Assembly: GCF_028736215.1 (NCBI RefSeq) | Contig: NZ_CP117883.1 | Location: forward strand, 1,922,001-1,986,000 | DNA: 64,000 nt | Source: Mucilaginibacter sp. KACC 22773 | Lineage (GTDB): Bacteria > Bacteroidota > Bacteroidia > Sphingobacteriales > Sphingobacteriaceae | Direction: 5' to 3' | Shown: positions 1-8,139 of the stretch, piece after piece | How positions within the stretch are numbered: the stretch's first letter is position 1 | Layout: each line of letters opens with the position of its first letter | Translations under genes and position numbers: made by a program | The notes under the pieces: generated by a model | Told to the model about the DNA's origin: nothing | The model's database searches: none | What the model saw: only the letters and a program-made list of their open reading frames with translations

Positions 1-1301
1 TTGTGCAAACTAAAAACGACCCGCTGGTAGTTGATGACCTGTATGGCACTTTTACAGGTTATCCTTTTAAACGCGCATCGGTATTGAATACAGATAATAC
101 CGAAATGAAGCAAATGCTGGATATTGGCTGGCGCACCGTAAGGCTTAATGCATGGGAAACTTATACCGACTGCCCGTATTACGAGCAGCTGCAATACATT
201 GGCGATACGCGTATCCAGGCCATGATATCGTACTATAACACCAGCGATAACCGGCTGGCACGCAACGCCCTTAACCAGATGGATCATTCGCGCTTGCCCG
301 AAGGTGTAACCGCCAGTTGCTATCCATCAAGAGGTACGCAGGTTATTTCACCATTCTCGTTATGGTACATAGGCATGCTGCATGATTACTGGATGTACCG
401 TGGCGATAACAACTTTATCAAAAATAAATTGCTGGGCGAAAGAGGCGTACTCGATTTTTTTAGTAAATATCAACAAGCCGACGGCTCGTTAAAAGATACC
501 CCGTACTGGGCCTTTGTTGACTGGGCCGGTAACATGTGGGGCGAGGTAAAAGGCAAAGATGGCAGCGCCGCTATTTATGACCTGCAACTGCTGTGGGCAT
601 ACCAATGGGCGGCAGAAATGGAAGCCAAAATAGGTTTGCATGACTATGCCGTTTTATACCATAAAAAAGCCGCCCAGCTAAAGGCTACCATACAGCGTAA
701 ATACTGGGACGCCGGCAGAAAATTATATGCCGATGCTAAGGAAAGAAAAGGCTTCTCGCAGCATGTTAACGCCTTGGCCATACTTACCGGCACGGTGAGC
801 AATGCTTACATGCCTGCGGTGGCCAGGGGGATGCTTAAGGATACCAGTTTAACCCAATGCTCGGTTTACTTTAAATATTACCTTAACCAGGCGCTGGTAA
901 AGGCAGGTTTAGGTAACGATTATATGAACTGGCTGGGTATTTACCGGCAAAATATAGCCATGGGCCTTACTACCTGGGCCGAGTATTCTGATGTTAATAC
1001 TACCCGTTCAGACTGTCATGCCTGGGGAGCAAGCCCCAACATCGAATTTTTCAGAACGGTTTTAGGTATCGATAGCTACGCGCCGGGTTTTGCCAAAATA
1101 AAAATAGAACCCCATTTAGGTGCTCTAAAAGATATCAGCGGCGAAATACCCCATCCAAACGGAAAGGTTTTTGCCGGATATAAATTTGAAAACGGCCGCT
1201 GGCAAATAAATGTCAATTTGCCGCATACCACTACCGGCATATTGGTGTGGAAGGCCAAACAATATATGTTAAAAGCGGGCAACAATTCTTTTGTTATTTA
1301 A
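1..1301 (+). CDS. Alpha-L-rhamnosidase-like glycoside hydrolase, family GH78 (C-terminal part)
   Basis: The gene enters from the left edge, so its N-terminal part (signal peptide and accessory beta domains expected) is missing and only about 432 residues are seen. GH78 enzymes release alpha-linked L-rhamnose by inversion, usually in the periplasm or at the cell surface. The visible part begins in the (alpha/alpha)6 barrel. It carries the family hallmark DCPYYEQLQYIGDTR (about residue 57), in which the acidic residues belong to the active-site pocket, and then the SDCHAWGASP motif near residue 337. A short beta-sandwich ends the protein (APGFAKIKIEPHLG onwards). The GTG at position 3 is just the first in-frame start codon in view and is not a real start. 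A GC-rich hairpin follows the stop. The neighbouring DUF1735 and Sus genes place it in a polysaccharide-utilisation region. Family assignment is firm; the substrate is inferred from the family only. Confidence 0.85.
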   Translation, partial: VQTKNDPLVVDDLYGTFTGYPFKRASVLNTDNTEMKQMLDIGWRTVRLNAWETYTDCPYYEQLQYIGDTRIQAMISYYNTSDNRLARNALNQMDHSRLPEGVTASCYPSRGTQVISPFSLWYIGMLHDYWMYRGDNNFIKNKLLGERGVLDFFSKYQQADGSLKDTPYWAFVDWAGNMWGEVKGKDGSAAIYDLQLLWAYQWAAEMEAKIGLHDYAVLYHKKAAQLKATIQRKYWDAGRKLYADAKERKGFSQHVNALAILTGTVSNAYMPAVARGMLKDTSLTQCSVYFKYYLNQALVKAGLGNDYMNWLGIYRQNIAMGLTTWAEYSDVNTTRSDCHAWGASPNIEFFRTVLGIDSYAPGFAKIKIEPHLGALKDISGEIPHPNGKVFAGYKFENGRWQINVNLPHTTTGILVWKAKQYMLKAGNNSFVI

Positions 1302-1310
1302 AGATAGGTG

Positions 1311-1338
1311 AGAAGGGCCCCAAATTTGGGGCTCTTCT
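1311..1338 (+). terminator. Hairpin after the GH78 gene, possible terminator
   Basis: Near-perfect inverted repeat AGAAGGGCCCC / GGGGCTCTTCT around an AAATTT loop, ten bases after the stop codon. It lacks a strong T-run, so termination is only likely, not shown. Confidence 0.4.
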
Positions 1339-1509
1339 AATTCAGACATTTGCAGTACGCTCCCGCGTACTTAGCGGCTTTTTATATTGCAAGCCTTCAT
1401 TTCCGGCATCCAACTATAGCCGTGTCCTTCTGCCGTCCGGGTATCCTTTTTATGGGCCGGGTGCGAATTTTCGCCCCCGATAAATTATTTGCAGCTTTTT
1501 GATCAGGTA

Positions 1510-1541
1510 ACTAAGGGTATATGCCTGTTTAATGTACTCCC
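1510..1541 (+). promoter_or_regulatory. 32-nt conserved leader element, copy 1
   Basis: This block begins ACTAAGGGTA and ends GTACTCCC, and it lies 46 bases before the DUF1735 lipoprotein start. The same 32-nt block, 29 of 32 bases identical, lies 18 bases before fecR (3543-3574). The two ends (AAGGGTA and GTACTC) are spaced about like the -35 and -10 parts of ECF-sigma promoters. A promoter or operator shared by the two transcription units is therefore a reasonable inference. It is not a known consensus that I can cite. Confidence 0.5.
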
Positions 1542-1587
1542 CTATAAATAAGGCAAATCACAAATCCATAAAATTTACAGTTAACCC

Positions 1588-2535
1588 ATGAAAAAAAACT
1601 TTACTAAACTTTCTTTGGCCATTATGGTGCTTACGGTACTTTTAAATTCCTGCTCAAAAGTTGCAGATAATTACGATTATAAAAAGATGGCTACCTCGAT
1701 AGAATTACCTATTGCCGCCCATGCCGGTCCTGCGTCATTCGAAAACGGTGGCTTTAAATACAATATCTCGCAGTTTATCAGTTCAACACCGCAGCCATTG
1801 GCTACCACTGTATTGGTATCGGCAGTAAAGCCTTTAACCAGCGCGGTAACAGTTACTATGGCGGTTGATGATGCGGTTGTAACGCAGTTAAATACGTTAC
1901 ACAGGTCGCTTTATACTGCCGATAGTACCGCGGCTGTAGCAAATGCCACCAGCCTTCCAGATCCGTCTGAATCAAAATACGATACTTATGTACCGCTGCC
2001 CGCCGCCGACTTTACCATACCCAGTAACACGGTTAACATCCCGGCGGGGCAACTAACAGCCAGCTATGTAATTAATATTACCACTGCAAACCTGGTACTG
2101 GGCACAAAATACATGTTGCCTGTTGCCATAAAAGATGCGCAGGGCCAGGCCATCAACTATTATAAAGCAGTATATTATATTATAAATGTAGCCAGCAAGT
2201 ACCAGGGCGATTACACAGCCAACGGCTCAATTGCATTCCCCAACCCGGCCAGCGACAGAACATGGAGCGCACGAGCCAAATCATTAACTACCATTGATGG
2301 TAATACCGTACGTTGCGAGGCTGCCGATTTGGGCGGCAGTAATTACTTTATGAATTTGAAAGTAAACAGCGATAATACAGTTACAGTAACATCTGCAGCC
2401 GGTGCGGCAAATCAAACTATCCAAAATAACGGCGTTTGCGTTTATGACCCGGCCACCAAAACGTTTACCTTAAACTATAAATATGTTGGAGGAACCGGCG
2501 ACAGGCGCATTGCCGAAACCATTGCTTTAAACTAA
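1588..2535 (+). CDS. DUF1735-type surface glycan-binding lipoprotein
   Basis: A 315-residue predicted lipoprotein with signal peptide and lipobox LNSC (Cys22). Residues of about 55-205 look like the DUF1735 fold common in Bacteroidota polysaccharide-utilisation loci, with the phrases FTIPSNTVNIPAGQ and LGTKYMLPVAIKDAQG typical of that domain. The last 110 residues (QGDYTANGSI onwards) resemble the C-terminal domain often paired with it. Such proteins usually sit on the cell surface beside SusD and bind glycan or bridge to enzymes. No catalytic motif is visible. It follows the GH78 gene by 286 bases, is preceded by the 32-nt leader element and is followed by a strong terminator, so it may be transcribed alone. 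The ligand is unknown. Family assignment is from pattern recognition only. Confidence 0.7.
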   Translation: MKKNFTKLSLAIMVLTVLLNSCSKVADNYDYKKMATSIELPIAAHAGPASFENGGFKYNISQFISSTPQPLATTVLVSAVKPLTSAVTVTMAVDDAVVTQLNTLHRSLYTADSTAAVANATSLPDPSESKYDTYVPLPAADFTIPSNTVNIPAGQLTASYVINITTANLVLGTKYMLPVAIKDAQGQAINYYKAVYYIINVASKYQGDYTANGSIAFPNPASDRTWSARAKSLTTIDGNTVRCEAADLGGSNYFMNLKVNSDNTVTVTSAAGAANQTIQNNGVCVYDPATKTFTLNYKYVGGTGDRRIAETIALN

Positions 2536-2557
2536 ACAGTTAATAATAAGTTAATAG

Positions 2558-2588
2558 GCTGCCTTGTGGTTTACAAGGCGGCTTTTTT
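2558..2588 (+). terminator. Rho-independent terminator after DUF1735 lipoprotein gene
   Basis: Stem GCTGCCTTG / CAAGGCGGC (one G-T pair) with a 7-base loop, followed directly by a run of six T. It separates the lipoprotein gene from the sigma-factor unit. Confidence 0.75.
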
Positions 2589-2760
2589 ACTTTATGGGCA
2601 ATTGCGGTTTGTAACTATGTTGGTATCAACATAAAAAAAGAGGCAAATGAAACAGACCGGAATTTTTTGAAAATATTAAATGTTAAGCTTTTTGCGGTCA
2701 ATCTATTGATAAAACAAAAAATATGCCGTATTCTTAACAAATTATTAATAATTTAGGCAA

Positions 2761-2768
2761 TAAGTTTG
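2761..2768 (+). promoter_or_regulatory. Possible -7 element before the ECF sigma gene
   Basis: TAAGTTTG matches the Bacteroidota -7 consensus TAnnTTTG exactly, but it lies only 10 bases before the ATG and no clear -33 TTTG is present at the usual distance. Treat as tentative. Confidence 0.3.
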
Positions 2769-2778
2769 GTAATACGTA

Positions 2779-3351
2779 ATGAACTCGACCGTAGGTTTTG
2801 CTGATAATGAATTGCTCAATCTTCTTGCCGAAGGTAAAGAGTTTGCATTTACTGAAATTTATAACCGTTACTGGAAAAGGCTGGTCGCCCTGGCATATAG
2901 TTATACTAAAGATAAATATGCCGCTGAAGAAATTGTACAGGAGGTTTTTTTTAGTTTATGGAACCGCAAAGGCACCCTTAAAATAGAAACCTTAAGCTCG
3001 TACCTGGCCACGGCAATCAAATTTTCAGTTTTTAAAAGTGTATATACCAGGAACAGGCAAGCCCAGATCATTGAAGGGATAGCCAAAACCGTGATGGCCG
3101 ATTTACCCGAAGATTTGGTACATGCCAAATTTTTAGAAGAGTACGTTAACGGCATTGTTGAGCAATTGCCCGAAAAATGCCGGCAGGTATATAAATACAG
3201 CCGCCAGCAAGGCCTATCGGCCCAGGAAATAGCCGCCGAGATGAATATTGCCGAAAAAACGGTAGAAGCCCACCTTACAAAAGCCCTTAAGGTGCTGCGC
3301 TTAAATTTAAAGGAAATTATGCTGCTCATTATTTTCCTTAAGCACCATTAG
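2779..3351 (+). CDS. ECF-type RNA polymerase sigma factor (Sus-associated)
   Basis: A 190-residue sigma-70-family protein of the extracytoplasmic-function group. Region 2 is seen at about residues 25-90 (FTEIYNRYWKRL, YAAEEIVQEVFFSLW). Region 4 with its helix-turn-helix is at about 125-180 (LPEKCRQVY, LSAQEIAAEMNIAEKTVEAH). The gene order sigma, FecR-like anti-sigma, SusC with STN domain, SusD is the classical trans-envelope relay. In that relay, substrate binding by the outer-membrane transporter is passed through the anti-sigma to free the sigma, which then activates the transport operon. The sigma gene is 241 bases upstream of fecR and separated from it by a palindromic repeat, so the two may be separate transcripts. 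Its length is normal for the family. Confidence 0.93.
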   Translation: MNSTVGFADNELLNLLAEGKEFAFTEIYNRYWKRLVALAYSYTKDKYAAEEIVQEVFFSLWNRKGTLKIETLSSYLATAIKFSVFKSVYTRNRQAQIIEGIAKTVMADLPEDLVHAKFLEEYVNGIVEQLPEKCRQVYKYSRQQGLSAQEIAAEMNIAEKTVEAHLTKALKVLRLNLKEIMLLIIFLKHH

Positions 3352-3358
3352 TGTTAAG

Positions 3359-3436
3359 TTAATAGTACTAAGTTTTGAGTCAAAAGCCCAATTTGTTTTT
3401 TTGACTTAGAACCCAAAACTTTCAACTTAGGACTAT
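3359..3436. repeat. Dispersed palindromic repeat, family 'ATAGTACTAAG', copy 1
   Basis: Imperfect inverted repeat: the left arm ATAGTACTAAGTT pairs with AACTTAGGACTAT at the right end (12 of 13), and a central GACTTAGAAC unit lies between. A clearly related element lies at 10109-10180, with the same AATAGTACTAAGT start and the same GACTTAGAAC core. It lies between the sigma and fecR genes. Confidence 0.6.
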
Positions 3437-3542
3437 GTGTCATAGCTTAATCACAATCATTTCAATTTGCCTTATGCGTTTGCGCTGATTAGCCGCTGCT
3501 TTTTTTATTAAAAATCGCTTTTTATCACTTTTTTTTAAATGC

Positions 3543-3574
3543 ACTAAGGGTAAATGCCTTTTTAGTGTACTCCC
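3543..3574 (+). promoter_or_regulatory. 32-nt conserved leader element, copy 2
   Basis: This is the second copy of the block seen at 1510-1541, differing at only three positions. It ends 18 bases before the fecR ATG. If it is an ECF promoter (AAGGG at 3546-3550, GTACTC at 3567-3572), transcription would begin a few bases before fecR and would include susC and susD. That would give an autoregulated unit. Confidence 0.5.
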
Positions 3575-3592
3575 TTTTAATTGCTGCTTAAT

Positions 3593-4558
3593 ATGGACGA
3601 GCTTTATCAGAAGTACTTAATAAAAAAATACCTTGACGGAACGGCTACACCAGCCGAGCGGGACGAATTGTTGTTGTGGTACCGGGCCAAAGGCGAGGAA
3701 GACTTTGAGTGGCCATATGAAAACCAACTGGAAGAGGATGAGGCCAAAGCACGGATATTTGATGGTTTACAGCAACGCATAAAAGCCGCCAAAGCTGCCG
3801 AACCCACAACAAGAAATTATTTTTATAAAATAGCTGCTGCAGCTTCTGTTGTAGTGGCCGTTTGCATTGGATTGCTATGGCATAACAACAGCAAACCGGT
3901 AAAGCCGCAAAGCAACACCGTAGTTACCAAACCGGGCGAACGTAAAATAATTAACCTTGTAGATGGATCGGTGATTTGGTTGGGTTCCGGAAGTTCGGTT
4001 ACTTATCCTCTGGCCTTTGTGGGCACAACCCGGGAGATCAGCTTTGAGGGCGAGGCCTTTTTTGATATCGCCAAAGACAAGCACCATCCGTTTATTGTAC
4101 ACACAGGCACAACCAGTACCAGGGTTTTAGGTACCACATTTAATATCTCGTCATTTAAATCGCATAAAGAAATTGTGGTTGCATTGGTAACGGGTAAGGT
4201 TTCATTTACCGATGGCGGATCGGGTGTTTTGCTATCGCCTACCAACATGGTAGTGTATAATAAACTCAAAAAAACAACCAAAATATTGCCAATTCCTGAT
4301 TTGGCAGCGGTAATGGGCAGGCGCAACGGGTATTATGAATACCGCAATGTATTGGTGAAGGATATTGCCGAAGATGTGAGCAGAAACTTTAACATGAAAA
4401 TACAGGTAATTGGCGAGGTAAAGAACACCCTGTTTTTTGGGCGGATAAAGCCGGGTGAAAGCCCCGTGCAGTTTTTAAAGAAAATGGCGCTGGTGGTTCA
4501 TGCATCGCTCATCAGCAAAGATAATTTATGGATCATTAAAGGAGGAGGAGACATTTGA
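3593..4558 (+). CDS. FecR-family anti-sigma factor
   Basis: Inner-membrane regulator of about 321 residues. I chose the ATG giving MDELYQKY; the TTG four codons earlier would only add residues and lies against the leader element. An N-terminal cytoplasmic sigma-binding region (about 1-75) is followed by one membrane span (about 79-97, AAAASVVVAVCIGLLW). Next comes the periplasmic FecR domain (about 110-210: KPGERKIINLVDGS, FEGEAFFDIAKD, TRVLGTTFNI). A C-terminal DUF4974-like domain (about 245-320: VLVKDIAEDVSRNFNMKI) contacts the STN domain of the transporter in characterised homologues. Its position between the ECF sigma and an STN-bearing SusC supports this role. The order matches family expectation and no residues look aberrant. 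Confidence 0.92.
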   Translation: MDELYQKYLIKKYLDGTATPAERDELLLWYRAKGEEDFEWPYENQLEEDEAKARIFDGLQQRIKAAKAAEPTTRNYFYKIAAAASVVVAVCIGLLWHNNSKPVKPQSNTVVTKPGERKIINLVDGSVIWLGSGSSVTYPLAFVGTTREISFEGEAFFDIAKDKHHPFIVHTGTTSTRVLGTTFNISSFKSHKEIVVALVTGKVSFTDGGSGVLLSPTNMVVYNKLKKTTKILPIPDLAAVMGRRNGYYEYRNVLVKDIAEDVSRNFNMKIQVIGEVKNTLFFGRIKPGESPVQFLKKMALVVHASLISKDNLWIIKGGGDI

Positions 4559-4580
4559 GTTAAAATTCTTACGCTCTATA

Positions 4581-4619
4581 TATCAGTAATGCCCCGGGCA
4601 AGGGGGCATTGTACTGATA
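4581..4619 (+). terminator. Strong bulged hairpin between fecR and susC (terminator or attenuator)
   Basis: TATCAGTA-ATGCCCC pairs with GGGGCAT-TG-TACTGATA: a 15-bp stem with a 2-base bulge, 23 bases after the fecR stop and 95 bases before susC. It is followed by an A-rich, not T-rich, run. It could therefore act as a partial terminator, or as an mRNA-stabilising structure that sets the fecR:susC ratio. Confidence 0.45.
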
Positions 4620-4713
4620 ATCAAAAAACGTCATAGTCAAAAGCAATACCCCAATGGATTGGAAGCCCCGGAGGTACCTGCTGTTTTTTTAACATTTTTA
4701 TTGAAGTGAATAT

Positions 4714-7700
4714 ATGAAAATTAATGTATCCCGCAATAGGGGACACAAGTATATGCTTTTTATGAGGATTAGCACAGTAATTATAGCGGTTTTGTGCAGC
4801 ACAAGTTTATCAATGGCCGCAAGTTTTGCAAATGGCCAGGATGTACTGAAGAAGCACGTAAGCGTCAATTTAAAAAATATTACATTAAGCAAAGCGCTTG
4901 ATAATATTTCTGCTGCATCTGGTGTAAAGTTTACTTACAACGGCACAGTAGCTAATAGTAAAATAAAAATATCGGCAAAGGTATCTAACCAGGAGTTGGG
5001 CAAAGTGCTGGATAATGCACTAAAACAAACACCCTATAAATACACTGTGCTTGATGATGAGATATTGATACGGTACGTGGAGATAATCCCCGAACCTATC
5101 CAGGCAGTACAGCGCATTTTAACGGGTAAGGTTGTTGACGAAAAAGGCGAGGCTTTGCCCGGCGTAACCGTGAGGATTAAAGGAACCGATCGTGGCGGCA
5201 TTACCGATAACAGCGGTAAATACCAGATACAGGTTAATAACGATGCAGAGGTTGTGGTGTTTGCATTTATTGGCTACCAAAACCAGGAAATAATGGCAAA
5301 GGACAGCAAAGTCATTGACGTTAAAATGGTGCCTATGCCGCAAAATGAGTTAAAGGAAGTTGCCGTAGTTGCTTATGGTACACAGCGCAAGGTGAGTTTG
5401 GTTGGCGCGCAATCAACAGTTGATGTGGGCGAACTTAAACAACCGGTTGCCGATATCAGCACTATGCTGGCCGGCCGTTTATCAGGTATAGTTGGTGTTC
5501 AGCGCTCAGGCGAACCGGGCAGCAACCAGGCTGATATCTGGATTCGCGGTATATCTACATTTACCAATAACAATACTGGTCCGCTGGTATTGGTTGATGG
5601 TGTTACCCGGTCAATCAATAACCTCGATCCGCAGGATATTCAGTCATTTACCATCCTGAAAGATGCATCGGCAACAGCCGTTTATGGTGTGCGTGGTGCA
5701 AACGGTGTTATTTTGGTGCAAACCAAAAGGGGCAAAGTTGGCAAGCCGAAGATAGATGCCGACTATTATGAAGGCTTTACCTCATTTACCCGCAAGCCCG
5801 AAATGGCCGATGGTATTACTTACATGAATGCTGTAAATGAAGCCAACATCACCAGGGGTGGCGTTGCCAAATACTCGCAGCAGTATATTCAAAACACGCA
5901 AAATAATGTAGACCCGTTGCTTTATCCCAACATCAACTGGATTGATGCTGTATTTAAAAATACCAGCCGCAACAGGCGGGCCAATGTGAACATGACAGGT
6001 GGCGGGCCAAATTCAAGGTATTACATATCTGCAAGTTATTATAACGAGGGTGGGCTTTTAAAAACAGATAAGCTATCTACCTATAATTCAAATATCGATT
6101 ACAGCCGGTATAACTTTACCAGTAACGTTGATGTGGATATCACCAAAACCACCAAAGTGGCATTAGGCGTTCAGGGTTATGTGGGCAAGGGCAATTATCC
6201 GGCAATATCGGCAAGCGATATTTTTGGGCAGGCCATGATCGTATCGCCGGTGGTATTCCCTATTGAGTATCCGGGCGGCTACGTTCCGGGCGTAAACCCT
6301 AATGGCGACCAGCGTAACCCTTATGCCGATTTAACCAGGCGCGGATACAGCACAACTTTTACCAACCAGTTGTACTCCAACATCAGGCTTACACAGGATT
6401 TTGGCTTTTGGCTGCCGGGTTTATCTTTCAATACCTTATTTGCGTTTGATGCCAGCAACAGCAACAGCATTTTACGCCAAAAACGCGAAGATACCTGGTA
6501 TCCCGACCAAAATACGCCCTATAACGCCGATGGTACTTTAAACCTGGTACGCACCTATACAGGTAACGGAAATTACCTCAGCTATAACGCATCAAGCGGT
6601 GGCTCAAATAAAATTTATACCGAGTCGTCTTTTAACTATGACCATGCCTTTGGCAAACATCGCGTAGGCGGGTTATTGTTATTTAACCAGGAAGACAGGT
6701 CGGATTTTCCTGCCGGTAGTTTTGCTACCTCTATTCCTTATCGCATCCGCAGTTTGGCGGCAAGGGTAACCTATTCATTTGCCGACAGGTATTTTGCCGA
6801 GTTTAATGTGGGGTACAACGGATCGGAAAACTTTGCTCCCGAAAAACGCTATGGATACTTCCCTGCATTTGGTGTGGGATGGCTTGTATCTGAAGAACAC
6901 TTTTTTGAGCCTTTAAAAGACGCTATATCGTTCTTCAAATTCCGTTACAGCAATGGTATTGTGGGTAGTGGCGATATTGGTTTAGGGCGGCGTTTTGGTT
7001 ACCTTACTTTGTTGTCTGACGGCTCATCGGGTTTCACTTATGGTTTGGGCAATACCAACGGAATAAGTGGTATCAGCATAACCGACTATGGGGTTGATGT
7101 AAGCTGGTCGCGGTCACACAAACAAGATTTGGGTTTGGATATCCGCGCCCTGCACGATTCGTTTTCACTTACCTTCGATTTGTTTAAGGAGCACCGTACA
7201 GGCATCTTCTTACAAAGGGCTGCGGTACCCGGATATGTTGGCTTGTCATCGTCACCCTACGCCAACCTTGGTATAGTTAATAATAAAGGCTTTGATGCAA
7301 CCATCGAGCAGCGTATTAATGTAGGTAAGGTTGTATTAAATTTACGAGGCAACATCACCTATAACAAAGATGTTGTTGTAGAAAACGACCAGCCAACCCC
7401 CAAATATGCATGGAATGATCAGCGCGGTCATAACGTACTGGCAGATTTTGGTTACATAGCCGAAGGTTTATTTACCACCCAGGAAGAGATAAACAGCAGC
7501 GCCACCCCCGGCGCCAAAGCCAGCATTAAACCAGGCGATATCAAATACAAAGATTTAAATAACGATGGTATTATTAACGCTTACGATAAAACGGAAATAA
7601 GCAAAGGCGATGTGCCTTTCCTGACCTATGGTTTAGGCTTTAACGTAGCTTACAAAGGCTTTAACCTGGGCGCGTTCTTTGTTGGAACCGGGCATGCGTC

Positions 7701-8109
7701 GCGGTATATATCGGGTAATGCTATCCAGCCATTTTCAACCAATGGAGGCATCAGTAACGCCTATGCCAACATCACCGACAGGTGGACAGAAGCAAGCCCG
7801 CGCCAGGATGTGTTTTACCCCCGCTTAGCTTATGGCGATGGTGACAATACCAACAACACGCAGCATAGTTCATGGTGGGTAAAAGACGTACAGTTTATCC
7901 GCCTTAAAACGCTTGATTTTGGTTACACCTTCTCCAAAGCTTCACTGAGCAAAATTGGCATGAGTAACCCGCGTATTTATATTATGGGTTACAACCTGCT
8001 TACTTTCAGCAAGTTTAAACTTTGGGACCCTGAGCTGAATACCGGCAATGGCACTGCATACCCAAATGTTAAAACCATATCATTAGGCCTGAGCGCTCAA
8101 TTTAATTAA
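4714..8109 (+). CDS. SusC/RagA-type TonB-dependent outer-membrane transporter with STN signalling domain
   Basis: A 1131-residue outer-membrane glycan importer. After a signal peptide (about 1-41) come an STN domain (about 45-125: VSVNLKNITLSKALDN), the domain that touches FecR in sigma-regulated transporters; a carboxypeptidase-regulatory-like domain (about 138-215: LTGKVVDEKGEALPGVTVR); and a plug (about 225-350) with the SusC signature LKDASATAVYGVRGANGVI. The 22-strand barrel and the C-terminal SLGLSAQFN end follow. The protein uses TonB energy to move oligosaccharides that SusD delivers. Full length, and in one unit with the downstream SusD gene (30-base gap). The presence of STN agrees with the upstream ECF/FecR pair and distinguishes this system from the hybrid-kinase-controlled kind. 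The substrate cannot be read from the sequence. Confidence 0.96.
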   Translation: MKINVSRNRGHKYMLFMRISTVIIAVLCSTSLSMAASFANGQDVLKKHVSVNLKNITLSKALDNISAASGVKFTYNGTVANSKIKISAKVSNQELGKVLDNALKQTPYKYTVLDDEILIRYVEIIPEPIQAVQRILTGKVVDEKGEALPGVTVRIKGTDRGGITDNSGKYQIQVNNDAEVVVFAFIGYQNQEIMAKDSKVIDVKMVPMPQNELKEVAVVAYGTQRKVSLVGAQSTVDVGELKQPVADISTMLAGRLSGIVGVQRSGEPGSNQADIWIRGISTFTNNNTGPLVLVDGVTRSINNLDPQDIQSFTILKDASATAVYGVRGANGVILVQTKRGKVGKPKIDADYYEGFTSFTRKPEMADGITYMNAVNEANITRGGVAKYSQQYIQNTQNNVDPLLYPNINWIDAVFKNTSRNRRANVNMTGGGPNSRYYISASYYNEGGLLKTDKLSTYNSNIDYSRYNFTSNVDVDITKTTKVALGVQGYVGKGNYPAISASDIFGQAMIVSPVVFPIEYPGGYVPGVNPNGDQRNPYADLTRRGYSTTFTNQLYSNIRLTQDFGFWLPGLSFNTLFAFDASNSNSILRQKREDTWYPDQNTPYNADGTLNLVRTYTGNGNYLSYNASSGGSNKIYTESSFNYDHAFGKHRVGGLLLFNQEDRSDFPAGSFATSIPYRIRSLAARVTYSFADRYFAEFNVGYNGSENFAPEKRYGYFPAFGVGWLVSEEHFFEPLKDAISFFKFRYSNGIVGSGDIGLGRRFGYLTLLSDGSSGFTYGLGNTNGISGISITDYGVDVSWSRSHKQDLGLDIRALHDSFSLTFDLFKEHRTGIFLQRAAVPGYVGLSSSPYANLGIVNNKGFDATIEQRINVGKVVLNLRGNITYNKDVVVENDQPTPKYAWNDQRGHNVLADFGYIAEGLFTTQEEINSSATPGAKASIKPGDIKYKDLNNDGIINAYDKTEISKGDVPFLTYGLGFNVAYKGFNLGAFFVGTGHASRYISGNAIQPFSTNGGISNAYANITDRWTEASPRQDVFYPRLAYGDGDNTNNTQHSSWWVKDVQFIRLKTLDFGYTFSKASLSKIGMSNPRIYIMGYNLLTFSKFKLWDPELNTGNGTAYPNVKTISLGLSAQFN

Positions 8110-8139
8110 CAGAAGTAACATTTAATTCAAGATAATAAA

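Noticed and set aside
1247..1483. 78-codon frame overlapping the end of the GH78 gene
   Set aside because: It overlaps the real gene in another frame and then crosses a terminator-like hairpin.
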